Positions 19,198 to 28,663 are shown, counted from the stretch's first letter. The stretch: 64,000 nucleotides of DNA from Lusitaniella coriacea LEGE 07157 (GCF_015207425.1 NZ_JADEWZ010000008.1:107077-171076), one strand, 5' to 3'. A program made the numbers and translations. The notes: generated by a model not told the origin, from the sequence alone.

Positions 19198-20448
19198 TTA
19201 CAAATTTTTGGAACGAAATTCGTCCAACTTATTGCGAACAGTTTGAATATCTTGCCACATCAACCATTTGGGTTTGCCTTTTTCCCGCGAAGGGTTGCGC
19301 AGAAGATAAGCTGGGTGAAAAATAGCCATGCAAAGTTTCCCCTCCCATTCTATCCATTGACCGCGTACTTTGGTTATTCCTCGTTTTTCTCCGGTCAAGC
19401 CTCGCAAGGCGGTTGCACCGGTGAGAAGGATGATTTTGGGGTCAACAAGGCGAATTTGTTCGAGGAGATAGGGCTTGCAGGCGGCGATTTCTTGAGGGGT
19501 TGGCGTGCGGTTTCCGGGAGGACGGCAATTGTGGACGACTCCTGCGGGGGTTATGAAGTTGGCGGTTTCTTCGACATCAATGCAATAGACCCATTGTTCG
19601 GAGGGTTGAGGGGGAAGGGGATATTTGAGAATGGGTTTCCAGTCTGTGGTAGCGAGTTCTTCTTGAGAAGCTTCCCAATTCCGGGGATAACGCTGTAATG
19701 TTCCGTTTGGGGTTAGGGGTGCATTATTGGGGGCGGAGGTGACGAGAACCGGTAAACTTGTAGTATTGGGGATTGGCGTTCCAGTTGCCACGCGATCGCG
19801 CGACTCTAATTTTTCCACCTCAATCCAACCTCTTTGCGTCAAAATGGGATGATCTCCCGTCGCAGTGCATCCCTCCATTTCGCCAGGAAACCTTAAGCGA
19901 TACAACCGTCTCCCCGCCAACGGGGAACGATGCCATCCCGTCACCTTCCGCCACACCAATTGCTTATAGCGATTGACACTCTTCACCTCCCCTTGCCATT
20001 GATTCTCAACCATCCAACCAATGGTTTTCTCCCCCTCCCGCGTCACAACCGTCGTCTCTGCACTCAAGCACTTCACAATATTGGCGATATAAATATCCTT
20101 TTGAGTATCCAGCTTCACCGACGCTAAAATTTTCTCCAGCAATTGACCCGACTTCCCCACAAACGGTAACCCCTGTTCGTCCTCATTTTGTCCGGGACCT
20201 TCCCCAATAATCATAATGTCTGCATTGGGATTGCCGCGTCCAACCACCGCTTGGGTGCGACTTTGACTCAAATCGCATCGCTGACAGTTTTGGCAATGTT
20301 CCGCAAGCGTCTCCATCCTTGAGTAAGTCCCGCGAGGAATGGGAATCTTTGCATCAGTGGGAATTAACTCTGCTTGAAAATCATCAGGAGGTGCAGGTTG
20401 TTCGGAATTCGTATTGCCAAAAAGGTTGAGTTGCTGGTCGGAAGTCAT
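19198..20448 (-). CDS. uracil-DNA glycosylase (family 4/5-like, Fe-S) interrupted by an intein
   Basis: The 416-residue ORF is a DNA repair glycosylase split by a 181-residue intein (127-307). The joined host parts give about 235 residues, a normal length. Host motifs: GEGPGQNEDEQGLPFVGKSG (82-101) for the active-site water and uracil pocket, and the C-terminal FHPAYLL near 377-383. The four [4Fe-4S] ligands are probably Cys55, Cys58, Cys308 and Cys324 (C-x2-C ... C-x15-C). The rejoined sequence reads ANIVK-CRPPGNRTP, the standard family motif, so splicing must restore it. The first 40 residues are a variable Pro-rich leader. It excises uracil from DNA, made by cytosine deamination. Confidence 0.88.
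   Translation of the reverse strand: MTSDQQLNLFGNTNSEQPAPPDDFQAELIPTDAKIPIPRGTYSRMETLAEHCQNCQRCDLSQSRTQAVVGRGNPNADIMIIGEGPGQNEDEQGLPFVGKSGQLLEKILASVKLDTQKDIYIANIVKCLSAETTVVTREGEKTIGWMVENQWQGEVKSVNRYKQLVWRKVTGWHRSPLAGRRLYRLRFPGEMEGCTATGDHPILTQRGWIEVEKLESRDRVATGTPIPNTTSLPVLVTSAPNNAPLTPNGTLQRYPRNWEASQEELATTDWKPILKYPLPPQPSEQWVYCIDVEETANFITPAGVVHNCRPPGNRTPTPQEIAACKPYLLEQIRLVDPKIILLTGATALRGLTGEKRGITKVRGQWIEWEGKLCMAIFHPAYLLRNPSREKGKPKWLMWQDIQTVRNKLDEFRSKNL
19528..20070 (-). other. mini-intein within the glycosylase gene
   Basis: Residues 127-307 of the ORF have all the splicing blocks. Block A is CLSAETTVVTREGEKTIGW with Cys1. Block B is GCTATGDHPILT with the Thr-x-x-His motif (T197, H200). Block F is WVYCIDVEETANFITPAG, and block G is VVHN followed by Cys308 of the host as the +1 nucleophile. 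No LAGLIDADG or other homing nuclease blocks are present; only a Pro/Asn-rich loop (about 222-285) sits where one would be. It contains a HIP1-type site, which suggests long residence in this genome. Confidence 0.9.
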
Positions 20449-20733
20449 ATCGTGATTGGGAGTTCAGAGTTCAAAATTAAGAATATCACCGCGCCTTTTG
20501 CGTTTGCGAAAAGTTTACGGTTCTGGAGGCTGGCGAAGTAACGACTCACGGTTCGCTTAGATTGAAACGCAATAGGAAAAATTTCCTCCCCATATAAAAT
20601 CCGTTTGAATCGCCATGTTTCGGGCTAACGCACCAGACGCAGAGACATGGGGATTTTTATAATGGGTAATTTAAAAGATTTGATATCATTTCATTCTTAC
20701 CCGTGCGACTCGTTACCGCTTTTGTCCCGGACC
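20449..20733. other. gap between the glycosylase gene and the ctaE terminator
   Basis: These bases hold the upstream region of the minus-strand glycosylase gene. No ORF, RNA or clear promoter box is recognisable. Together with the terminator that follows, the gene-free stretch is about 350 bases. Confidence 0.4.
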
Positions 20734-20766
20734 AAAAAAAACCCAGCCTTTAGTTAAAGCCAGGTT
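20734..20766 (-). terminator. Rho-independent terminator of the ctaCDE operon
   Basis: On the minus strand AACCTGGCTTT pairs with AAAGGCTGGGTT (two G-U pairs, one bulge) and a run of eight T follows. It lies about 30 bases after the ctaE stop. Confidence 0.75.
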
Positions 20767-20796
20767 CCCCAATCCTACAAGTTGTTTGAGAGAATT

Positions 20797-21420
20797 CTAC
20801 AGTAAATAGACCAATCCAAAGAGGATAATCCAAACGACATCCACAAAGTGCCAGTACAATTCTGCTGCTTCTACGCCGAAGTGTTTTTCGCTGCTGTAGT
20901 GACCTGTCTTGCGCGATCTCCACAATACTGCGAGGATGAGCAACAGTCCAAAGGTGACGTGTAAACCGTGGAATCCCGTGAGGACATAAAAGCAACTGGC
21001 AAATAAATTGGTCGCCAGCGTAAAGGGGAGGTGTGTATATTCATACACTTGTCCGCCGAGGAAAATTGCCCCCATTAATGCGGTCAAACCAAACCAAATT
21101 TGTAATCCTTTCACATCATCGCCGTTTTTGAGCAAGCTTTGCCCTTTGTGCATGACGAAGCTACTGGAAATCAGGATGATCGTATTGATACCGGGAAGCA
21201 GCAGTTCTAACTCTGTTCCTTCAGGGGGAAATTCCGGAATCATTGCTTTGTAGATTAAAAAGGCTGCAAATAAGCCGAGGAAAATCATGCTCTCTGCAAC
21301 CAGGAACACCGCAACGCCGAACATTCGCAAGTCGGGATGTTCGTGATGACCGGAGGCGGAGTCCGCATCGTGAGAATAGTTAAGAACAGTTTGAGATTCG
21401 TCTATTGTTGAGCTTTGCAT
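20797..21420 (-). CDS. ctaE: cytochrome c oxidase subunit III
   Basis: The 207-residue protein is the short, five-helix form of subunit III found in bacteria (the first two helices of the seven-helix form are absent). Family blocks: FGVAVFLVAESMIFLGLFAA (about 34-53), FYVLTGFHGLHVTFGL (about 143-158), and AAELYWHFVDVVWIILFGLV at the end with the conserved His and Asp. It stabilises the catalytic core and its proton uptake. It is the last gene of ctaC-ctaD-ctaE on the minus strand, 44 bases after ctaD, and is followed by a terminator. Confidence 0.95.
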   Translation of the reverse strand: MQSSTIDESQTVLNYSHDADSASGHHEHPDLRMFGVAVFLVAESMIFLGLFAAFLIYKAMIPEFPPEGTELELLLPGINTIILISSSFVMHKGQSLLKNGDDVKGLQIWFGLTALMGAIFLGGQVYEYTHLPFTLATNLFASCFYVLTGFHGLHVTFGLLLILAVLWRSRKTGHYSSEKHFGVEAAELYWHFVDVVWIILFGLVYLL

Positions 21421-21464
21421 ACATTCCTGTGCGAATTGCTATTCGTGGCTACAATTTTGAAGCG

Positions 21465-23150
21465 CTAGTTGACTTCTGCACTCGCTTGGGCGAGCAATTC
21501 ATCTACGGATTGGTCTTCATCGAGCATTTGGGTATCGATGCCGTAGTCGTAGGGACCCGCCCAGAGGATGGGTTCTTCGTCAAAGTTCTCAATTGCCGGG
21601 GGAGAGGTGGTTTGCCATTCCATTGTGAGGGCGCGCCAGGGGTTTCGTCCTGCGGGTTTTCCTTTGAAAACGCTCCAAACCATGTTAACCACGAAGGGCA
21701 GTACAGAGACGGCAGTGATATAAGCCCCAATAGTACAGAGAATATTGAGAAATTGGAATTTGGGATCGTAAAGGGCAACGCGGCGGTTCATGCCTTGCAT
21801 TCCCAAGGGGTGCATGGGTAAGAAGGTGAGGTTGATGCCAATGAAGGTGAGAGCAAAGTGAATTTTACCGAGGGTTTCGTTGTACATCCGTCCCGACATT
21901 TTGGGAAACCAATGGTACACGCCGGAATATAGCCCTAAAATTCCGCCGCCAAAGAGGACGTAGTGAAAGTGACCGACGATGAAGTAGGTGTCGTGAACGT
22001 GGATGTCGAAGGGAACAGAAGCAACCATCACTCCGGTTAAGCCGCCAATGAGGAAGGAGGAGATAAAGCCGATGCCGAAGAGCATGGGGGTGTTGAGGTT
22101 GATTTTTCCGCCCCAGAGGGTCGCGCACCAACCGAAGATTTTGATTCCGGTGGGGACGGCGATAATCATGGTGGTTGCCATGAAGAACATTCTCAACCAA
22201 CCGGGGGTTCCACTGGTGAACATATGGTGCGCCCAGACGATTAAACCAAGGAAGGCGATGGCTAAACTAGAGTACGCGATCGCGCGATAGCCAAAAATCG
22301 GTTTCCGGGCATGAACGGGCAGCACTTCTGAAATCACTCCGAAAAAGGGCAGCACCATGATATACACCGCCGGGTGGGAGTAAAACCAGAACATATGCTG
22401 GTAAACGATAGGATCGCCTCCTCCAGCAGGGTTGAAAAAGCTGGTTCCCGCCAAAAGGTCAAAGGAGAGCAAAATCAACGCGGCGGCAAGGACGGGCGTG
22501 CCAATTAAGACCAGAAGCGCGGTTGCCAGCATTGACCAACAAAACAGGGGCATACTGTAAACATCCATATCCGGCATCCGCATTTTCCAAATGGTGACCA
22601 GGAAGTTCAGTCCTCCCAAAATGGAGGAGGTTCCCAAGGTTAGGATGCTGAGAATCCACAACTCCTCTCCCCACTGACCGCTAACGAGACTCAAAGGCGG
22701 GTAAGAAGTCCAACCGGCTTGGGGCGCATCAATCAGAAGGCTGACAATTAACAGCAAGCCTCCCGGCGGAATCATCCAAAAGGCGACCGCATTTAAGCGG
22801 GGAAATGCCATATCTTCCGCCCCAATCATCAGGGGAATCAAATAGTTGGCAAACGCCGCACCTGCTGGAATAATCCACAGGAACAACATAATCGTTCCGT
22901 GCAGCGTCATAAGCTGGTTATAAAATTCCGGCTGAACCACATCGGGATTGGGCGTTGCCAGTTCCGTGCGCATCACCTCTGCCATTGCCCCGCCAATGAA
23001 GGAGAACATAAATGAGGTAACCAGATATTGAATTCCAATGACCTTATGGTCGGTGCAAAAGGTAAAGTAATCCGTCCACTTACGTTGGTGAGGAACGGTG
23101 TGGGGTTTTGGTTCCTGGGAACTGGGAGGTCGTTCGACTTGTAGTGTCAT
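21465..23150 (-). CDS. ctaD: cytochrome c oxidase subunit I
   Basis: This is the catalytic subunit with hemes a/a3 and CuB. I start it at the ATG at 23150 (MTLQVERPPSSQEP), giving 561 residues; the open frame reaches a TTG at 23216 but without family sequence. Twelve membrane segments are expected. Key blocks are TLHGTIMLFLWIIP, FYSHPAVYIMVLPFFGV with the CuB His and the Tyr, WAHHMFTSG, and FIVGHFHYVLFGG with heme ligands. YSHPAV in helix VI, in place of the Glu of mitochondrial-type enzymes, marks an A2-type proton path. It lies between ctaC and ctaE. Confidence 0.96.
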   Translation of the reverse strand: MTLQVERPPSSQEPKPHTVPHQRKWTDYFTFCTDHKVIGIQYLVTSFMFSFIGGAMAEVMRTELATPNPDVVQPEFYNQLMTLHGTIMLFLWIIPAGAAFANYLIPLMIGAEDMAFPRLNAVAFWMIPPGGLLLIVSLLIDAPQAGWTSYPPLSLVSGQWGEELWILSILTLGTSSILGGLNFLVTIWKMRMPDMDVYSMPLFCWSMLATALLVLIGTPVLAAALILLSFDLLAGTSFFNPAGGGDPIVYQHMFWFYSHPAVYIMVLPFFGVISEVLPVHARKPIFGYRAIAYSSLAIAFLGLIVWAHHMFTSGTPGWLRMFFMATTMIIAVPTGIKIFGWCATLWGGKINLNTPMLFGIGFISSFLIGGLTGVMVASVPFDIHVHDTYFIVGHFHYVLFGGGILGLYSGVYHWFPKMSGRMYNETLGKIHFALTFIGINLTFLPMHPLGMQGMNRRVALYDPKFQFLNILCTIGAYITAVSVLPFVVNMVWSVFKGKPAGRNPWRALTMEWQTTSPPAIENFDEEPILWAGPYDYGIDTQMLDEDQSVDELLAQASAEVN

Positions 23151-23220
23151 AGGTTCGGTATCTATTGCAGAAGGTCTGGCGTTATTCAAAGTGCGAGAAG
23201 AAAGTTTTCCTCGCAATTCT

Positions 23221-24204
23221 CTACATCTCGTGGTGTAAGGCGTGCAGTTGGTTAACCGTTTCGGCTTCTACGCCCATTTGTTCTACAAAAGGTTCGAGAA
23301 ACTGTTCTTGGGAGGTTGGGGCGGGATTGGTCGCGACGGACTCTTTGAGGGGTTCGGTTTGTGCGAGGGTGTTGCTTTGCACCCATTGGTCGTACTCTTC
23401 TTGGGTTTGTACGTACAAGGTACTCTTCATGCCGCCGTGGTACGCGCCGCAGAGTTCGGCACAAACGATGGGATATTCCCCAAGGCGAGTTGCGGTAAAG
23501 GTCAGTTGGGTTTCGCGACCGGGAATGGCATCTTGCTTGATGCGAAACTCCGGCAGCCAAAAGGCGTGCAGTACGTCTCCGGCTTTAATTTTGAGGTTCA
23601 CCTCTCGATTGATGGGAATGTGCAATTCCCCGGTGAGAATTCCGGTGTCGGGATAGTTGAAAAGCCATGCGTACTGGATGCCATTGACTTCTACCATTAA
23701 GGTTTGGTCTTCGGCGCGTTCTGGAGAAGAACCCAATCCCAATGCAATTTCCGAACCGTTGGAGTCCAAGGCGATGAGATTCGCGTTACCAGTGGGGGAA
23801 TGGTGATGGGCGATTTCCTGGGTTCCGGTATCCCCTGCTGCCATCGGGTCGAGTCCTCCCATTTGGTTGTAGACCTCGAAACTGTAGATGGCAATCATAA
23901 AGACAATCACTGCGGGGATCGCCGTCCAGACGATCTCTAAGGGGACATTGCCTTCAATATGGGGTCCGTCTGTTTCGTCACCTTCGTTCCGACGAAATCG
24001 GAAGATCATAAAAATGAGCGCCCCTTCTATGAGTAAAAATAGACCGGTGGCAATGGTCATCATGAAATTAAAAATACCATCGACCTGGAGCGCTTCTTCA
24101 GAAGCCGCGATCGGTAACAGTCCGTGGTTTTGACCGTACCACAGGCTAACCAAGGTGATGGTGACACCAATCAGGAGCGTTACGATGTTGCTTGGAATAT
24201 TCAC
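23221..24204 (-). CDS. ctaC: cytochrome c oxidase subunit II
   Basis: I place the start at a GTG (24204) because VNIPSNIVTLLIGVTITLVS is where cyanobacterial homologues begin. The frame stays open 31 codons further to an ATG at 24297. The roughly 327-residue protein has two membrane helices (about 8-28 and 50-70) and a periplasmic/lumenal cupredoxin domain. The CuA site is CAELCGAYHGGM near 264-275, with the partner His in LHAFWLPEF. It takes electrons from cytochrome c or plastocyanin. An internal His-rich/Gly stretch near 150 is variable. It is the first gene of the operon. Confidence 0.95.
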   Translation of the reverse strand: MNIPSNIVTLLIGVTITLVSLWYGQNHGLLPIAASEEALQVDGIFNFMMTIATGLFLLIEGALIFMIFRFRRNEGDETDGPHIEGNVPLEIVWTAIPAVIVFMIAIYSFEVYNQMGGLDPMAAGDTGTQEIAHHHSPTGNANLIALDSNGSEIALGLGSSPERAEDQTLMVEVNGIQYAWLFNYPDTGILTGELHIPINREVNLKIKAGDVLHAFWLPEFRIKQDAIPGRETQLTFTATRLGEYPIVCAELCGAYHGGMKSTLYVQTQEEYDQWVQSNTLAQTEPLKESVATNPAPTSQEQFLEPFVEQMGVEAETVNQLHALHHEM

Positions 24205-24750
24205 GGGTTCTTCTGATGTCTGTGAGTTTTCGGTGAGTGTTGAGGTTTCCCTCGATATCGGGCAAGTTGAGTGGCTCCTCTTTTGCTTCCCCAACATCTC
24301 CCAGATTTTAAGGGATGTATCGATCTCTGTTTAATACTGTAAGACAAACTTAAAAAAGAAAGGGACGCAAGCGAAAAATAACGATCGCGCATTTGAGGTC
24401 TAAAGTCCGAGCTTAAGTTGGAATACGAAGGGAAAAGATTTGAATTCGTTACGAGGTCGCACTCCTTCGGCATTGAATCCGATCGCGGAAATCAAAACCT
24501 TAAATTTTTGTAAATCGCTCGGTCATTAAAACAATCTTGATTTTTTAATGAATTGTTACAATGCCAGGGAAACTAATCTGAAGAATACCTAAAACATAGG
24601 GGAGATTAGCAATCGGCGATTACAGTGATAGACAAGGGAACAGTCATCTCCTCTGCTTCGATCGGGAAAGCTCAATGAGATGCCCGTTCGGTAGAGGTAG
24701 ATGCTCGCAGATCTATGAACTTCAGAGAACTTCAGAGTACTGGAATCGAC
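24205..24750. promoter_or_regulatory. divergent regulatory gap between ctaC and ctaA
   Basis: About 545 bases separate the likely starts of ctaC (minus) and ctaA (plus). Both promoters must lie here. On the plus strand TACAAT (24557-24562) could be a -10 box, but the nearest TTGATT is only 14 bases upstream, so it is weak. Very AT-rich sequence spans 24490-24560. No RNA gene or terminator is visible. Confidence 0.4.
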
Positions 24751-25698
24751 ATGGCAGAATCCATCTTTGAGCAGAAAATAGCGACTCAACTTCAATCGCT
24801 CGACATCCACGGGGAAGAGCCTGCGAGCCAAAAGTGGATCCGGCGCTTTGTCTGGAAAATTGCCGTGGCAACTCTACTCCTCATGGCGGTGGGAAGTGCC
24901 ACGCGCGTGATGAATGCGGGTTTGGCTTGTCCGGATTGGCCTTTGTGTTACGGACAGTTGATTCCCAGAGCGCAGATGAATCTTCAGGTCTTTTTGGAGT
25001 GGTTTCATCGTTTGGATGCGGCGCTGATTGGCTTGAGCGCGATCGCGCTTTTGGGATTATCCCTTTGGTATCGGCGTGAACTCCCGCGTTGGCTGCCTTG
25101 GGCTTCTGGTCTTGCCCTGAGCGCGATCGTCTTTCAAGGGGTGTTAGGAGGGCTGACTGTAACGAAATTGCTTCGCTTTGATATCGTAACCGCTCACCTC
25201 GGAACCGCCCTACTCTTTTTCAGCATCCTCATTGTTATTGCCTCACTTCTAACCCCCTATAGCGGTGCGGGGACAGCCGGCATACTCCCCTGGCTGGGCT
25301 TAATCGCCACCCTACTGATTTATATCCAAAGTTTGCTGGGGGCTTTAGTCGGCTCTCAATGGGCGCTGCACCAATGCTTCAGCTTTTCCCAACTTTGTAG
25401 CGTCATGAATAGCCATATCATCGGCGTTGTTCCCTCAACTCTCAGTACCTTAACCCTCACCTTCGTTGCATGGCGATCGCGCGAACTTCATCCCCTCTTA
25501 CGCAAGCTGGCAAATACGGCGGCTGGACTCGTGGCATTGCAAATTTTACTCGGCGTAGCAACGTTTTATCTGCACTTGCAAGTCGAACCCCTAACGGTTA
25601 TGCACCAAGGGGTTGGCGCTGCGTTACTGGGTACGCTGGTGGCGTTTGTAACCTTTGCCCTGCGCGATAGGGCGACTCTCACTCAGCCCGAAACCTAA
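24751..25698 (+). CDS. ctaA: heme A synthase (COX15/CtaA family)
   Basis: CtaA oxidises a methyl group of heme O to give heme A for the oxidase encoded next door. The open frame starts at an ATG at 24715, but MAESIFEQKIATQLQS at 24751 is the likelier start. The protein has eight predicted membrane helices in two similar halves. Heme-binding His motifs are visible: WFHRLDAAL near the first half and MHQGVGAAL near the end. NAGLACPDWPLCYGQ near 55 gives the conserved Cys pair. It is followed by ctaB after a short gap, so the two form one transcript. Confidence 0.93.
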   Translation: MAESIFEQKIATQLQSLDIHGEEPASQKWIRRFVWKIAVATLLLMAVGSATRVMNAGLACPDWPLCYGQLIPRAQMNLQVFLEWFHRLDAALIGLSAIALLGLSLWYRRELPRWLPWASGLALSAIVFQGVLGGLTVTKLLRFDIVTAHLGTALLFFSILIVIASLLTPYSGAGTAGILPWLGLIATLLIYIQSLLGALVGSQWALHQCFSFSQLCSVMNSHIIGVVPSTLSTLTLTFVAWRSRELHPLLRKLANTAAGLVALQILLGVATFYLHLQVEPLTVMHQGVGAALLGTLVAFVTFALRDRATLTQPET

Positions 25699-25731
25699 TT
25701 ACTGACACAATTCAAGGAATTGGTAAACATA

Positions 25732-26694
25732 ATGACTGGGACAACATTTTCTCCCCTCCACGAAAACTTTCTCGCCGTTATCAAAAGCTATTACCAACTC
25801 ACCAAACCCCGCATTATTCCCCTACTCCTAATTACCACTGCGGCTGCGATGTGGATTGCGGGAAAGGGTCAAGTCGATCCTCGGCAAGTTCTAATTGTGT
25901 TGTTGGGGGGAACCCTCGCTGCGGCTTCCGCTCAAACCTTCAACTGCGTCTACGATCGCGATATTGACTACGAAATGCTGCGTACCCGATCGCGTCCCAT
26001 CCCTTCCGGGCGCGTTCATCCTCGCCACGCGATCGTTTTTGCCTGCATCCTCGGAATCCTTTCCTTTACCCTCTTCGCAGTCTTTGTAAACCTTCTCAGC
26101 GCCCTCCTCGCGCTCTGTGGGATCGGGTTCTATATGCTGGTTTACACCCATTGGCTCAAACGCACCAGCACCCAAAACATCGTCATTGGCGGTGCTGCGG
26201 GTTCGATTCCGCCTTTAGTAGGTTGGGCTGCGGTGACAGGGGATTTAAGCTGGACGGCGTGGTTATTATTTCTCACGATCTTCCTCTGGACACCGCCCCA
26301 TTTCTGGGCATTGGCGCTGATGATTCGCGATGATTACGCCCAGGTTAATATTCCCATGCTCCCAGTGGTCAAAGGAGAAGAAACCACGGTCAAGCAAATT
26401 TGGCTTTATACCTTACTCGTGGTTCCAGTCAGCTTTTTGTTAATTTATCCCCTCGGCGAAGCGGGTATTGTTTACGGATTTTTTGCCACAATCCTCGGCG
26501 GAATTTTCATCCGCAAAGCTTGGCAACTTCAACAAGCACCCCAGGACAAGCAATTGGCAAAATCGATGTTCAAATATTCCATTCTTTACATGATGTTGTT
26601 ATGTACGGGAATGGTTGTGGATAGTTTGCCTGCGATGCACCAAATAACGGCGACAGTCGTGGAGTATCTTTCGAGTTTTGCCTGCAATGCCTAA
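25732..26694 (+). CDS. ctaB: protoheme IX farnesyltransferase (heme O synthase)
   Basis: CtaB joins farnesyl to heme B, giving heme O, which CtaA converts to heme A. I start at the ATG at 25732; the upstream TTG at 25720 overlaps the ribosome site AAGGAA. The protein has 320 residues and about nine membrane helices. The UbiA-family prenyl-binding motif NCVYDRDIDYEMLRTRSRP is near 70-88, the second motif is VGWAAVTGDLSW, and FLWTPPHFWALAL follows. A strong terminator lies after it. Confidence 0.95.
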   Translation: MTGTTFSPLHENFLAVIKSYYQLTKPRIIPLLLITTAAAMWIAGKGQVDPRQVLIVLLGGTLAAASAQTFNCVYDRDIDYEMLRTRSRPIPSGRVHPRHAIVFACILGILSFTLFAVFVNLLSALLALCGIGFYMLVYTHWLKRTSTQNIVIGGAAGSIPPLVGWAAVTGDLSWTAWLLFLTIFLWTPPHFWALALMIRDDYAQVNIPMLPVVKGEETTVKQIWLYTLLVVPVSFLLIYPLGEAGIVYGFFATILGGIFIRKAWQLQQAPQDKQLAKSMFKYSILYMMLLCTGMVVDSLPAMHQITATVVEYLSSFACNA

Positions 26695-26731
26695 GTTTTA
26701 AGGGCTTCTAACTTCAAAACCTTTGTCTTTT

Positions 26732-26765
26732 CGGGGTGCGATCCAATCGCATCCCGATTGTTTTT
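26732..26765 (+). terminator. Rho-independent terminator of ctaA-ctaB
   Basis: CGGGGTGCGAT and ATCGCATCCCG form an 11-bp stem (one G-U pair) with a 3-base loop, then ATTGTTTTT. It lies 37 bases after the ctaB stop. The rest of the 310-base gap up to 27004 shows no gene; a GGAGGGGAGGG run at about 26980 is the purine-rich region before the next start. Confidence 0.75.
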
Positions 26766-27004
26766 GAGCAATTCCAGTGATGGAAAGTCGAAAAATTGAA
26801 ACCGAATTATCCCGATCGCGATCGCGCCCTCGCGAACGGTAATAACGCGGCTATAGAGGCTTAAAAAATGCCTGATTCTAACGGGAATGGTGTAGGATAA
26901 AAGTAAAGATTTTTGTATTTCTGTATACGCTACTTCAAAAACAATTCTTAACAATTTCAAAAAGCAAGTTTCTCCTGACCGGAGGGGAGGGTAAATAAAA
27001 ACAG

Positions 27005-28663
27005 ATGGAATACGACGCACAACGGATCGCACGGCACTATTCCCGCCAACCGTGGAAGATTATCGGACGGGTTCTGAAGATTCTGTGGCTGCTGGGGGGA
27101 TTTCTGTTACGGATGTTATGGGACGAAGGGCGCAACCCAGCAGAAGCCAATAAGTTCAAACGCGCTACCGATCTCCGTCAAACCCTCACCCGCTTAGGTC
27201 CCACCTTCATTAAAGTCGGTCAGGCACTCTCTACGCGACCGGATTTAATTCGCAAAGACTATTTAGAAGAGTTAATCAAACTGCAAGATCGACTGCCGCC
27301 TTTTGAGGACGCGATCGCGTTTTCAATTATCGAACGAGAATTAGGGCGTTCCGTCGAAGAAGCCTACGCAGAAATTACCCCCCATCCCATTGCGGCAGCA
27401 AGTTTGGGTCAGGTATATCGAGCAACCCTAAAAACAGGGGAAGAAGTGGCAGTCAAAGTTCAGCGCCCCAACCTGACCCCCGTCATTAGCCGCGATTTAT
27501 TTTTAATGCGTTGGGCTGCGGGGTGGATGGCTCCCTTTCTCCCGTTGAATTTGGGTCACGACCTCACCCTCATTGTTGACGAATTCGGCACAAAGTTATT
27601 CGAGGAAATCGATTATCTCAACGAAGGGCGCAATGCCGAGCGGTTTGCCGCTAATTTTCAAGACGATCCCACCGTTAAAGTTCCCGCAATTTATTGGCGC
27701 TATACAAGCCATCGCGTCCTCACCCTAGAGTGGATTCATGGCTTCAAACTCACCGACGCAGAAAGTATTCGCGCCGCAGGACTCGATCCCAACGATATCA
27801 TCGAAATCGGCGTAACCTCCGGATTGCGGCAACTCCTAGAATTTGGGTTTTTCCACGCCGATCCCCATCCCGGTAATTTATTCGCCACCCCAGACGGACG
27901 CATGGCATATATCGATTTTGGCATGATGGATCGGCTCGATGCGCCCACGAAAGAAACCCTTGCCAGTTCTGTCGTTCACCTGATCAATCGGGACTACTGC
28001 GCCCTGGCAGATGATTTCGTCGCCCTGGGTTTCCTCGCCCCCGACACGCGAATCGAACCGATTATTCCAGCATTAGAGAGGGTGTTGGGCAACGCAATGG
28101 GAGAAAGCGTCGGTAACTTCAACTTCAAAACCATCACCGATGAATTTTCCGAGTTGATGTACGAATACCCGTTTCGGGTTCCGGCGAAGTTCTCGCTGAT
28201 TATTCGTTCTTTGGTAACCCAAGAAGGACTCGCTCTTTCTTTGGACTCAAACTTCAAAATTGTCGATATTGCCTATCCTTATGTGGCACGACGCTTGCTC
28301 AAAGGGGAATCGGCGGAGATGCGCAAGCGCTTAATTGAAATTTTGTTTAAGAATGGGAAGTTTCAGTGGGAGCGCTTGGAAAATATGATCGCGATCGCGC
28401 GAGCTGATGAAAACTTCGATCTCCTCCCCACCGCCCAACTCGGATTGCAATACCTCCTCTCAGAAGAAGGTCAATATTTGCGAAATAAAGTCCTCTTGGC
28501 ACTCACTGAAGATGACCGCTTACACACAGAAGAAGTTCAACGCCTGTGGAACCTCGTGAAAGAAGACCTCAAACCCGCCCGCTTGTTTGATGTTGCCCTT
28601 GGCGCATTGCGGGAAATTTCCACCGAAGGTGTAGCGGCATTAATTCCTGCAACAACCCATTAG
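27005..28663 (+). CDS. ABC1 (UbiB/AarF) family atypical kinase
   Basis: The 552-residue protein is an ABC1/UbiB kinase-like protein. The family-specific KxGQ motif is FIKVGQALSTRPDL (near 68-81). The Ala-rich loop AAASLGQVYRA replaces the normal P-loop, VAVKVQRP has the Lys, and FHADPHPGNLF and YIDFGMMDRL give the catalytic loop and DFG. No transmembrane pair is obvious at the C-terminus. Cyanobacteria and plastids hold many ABC1 proteins linked to prenylquinone metabolism and stress. The exact substrate is unknown. It follows the heme A genes but has its own leader. Confidence 0.9.
   Translation: MEYDAQRIARHYSRQPWKIIGRVLKILWLLGGFLLRMLWDEGRNPAEANKFKRATDLRQTLTRLGPTFIKVGQALSTRPDLIRKDYLEELIKLQDRLPPFEDAIAFSIIERELGRSVEEAYAEITPHPIAAASLGQVYRATLKTGEEVAVKVQRPNLTPVISRDLFLMRWAAGWMAPFLPLNLGHDLTLIVDEFGTKLFEEIDYLNEGRNAERFAANFQDDPTVKVPAIYWRYTSHRVLTLEWIHGFKLTDAESIRAAGLDPNDIIEIGVTSGLRQLLEFGFFHADPHPGNLFATPDGRMAYIDFGMMDRLDAPTKETLASSVVHLINRDYCALADDFVALGFLAPDTRIEPIIPALERVLGNAMGESVGNFNFKTITDEFSELMYEYPFRVPAKFSLIIRSLVTQEGLALSLDSNFKIVDIAYPYVARRLLKGESAEMRKRLIEILFKNGKFQWERLENMIAIARADENFDLLPTAQLGLQYLLSEEGQYLRNKVLLALTEDDRLHTEEVQRLWNLVKEDLKPARLFDVALGALREISTEGVAALIPATTH

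Noticed and set aside
19198..20448. An ordinary extra domain in the glycosylase
   Set aside because: The segment has all the splicing blocks and its removal restores a standard motif, so an intein explains it better.
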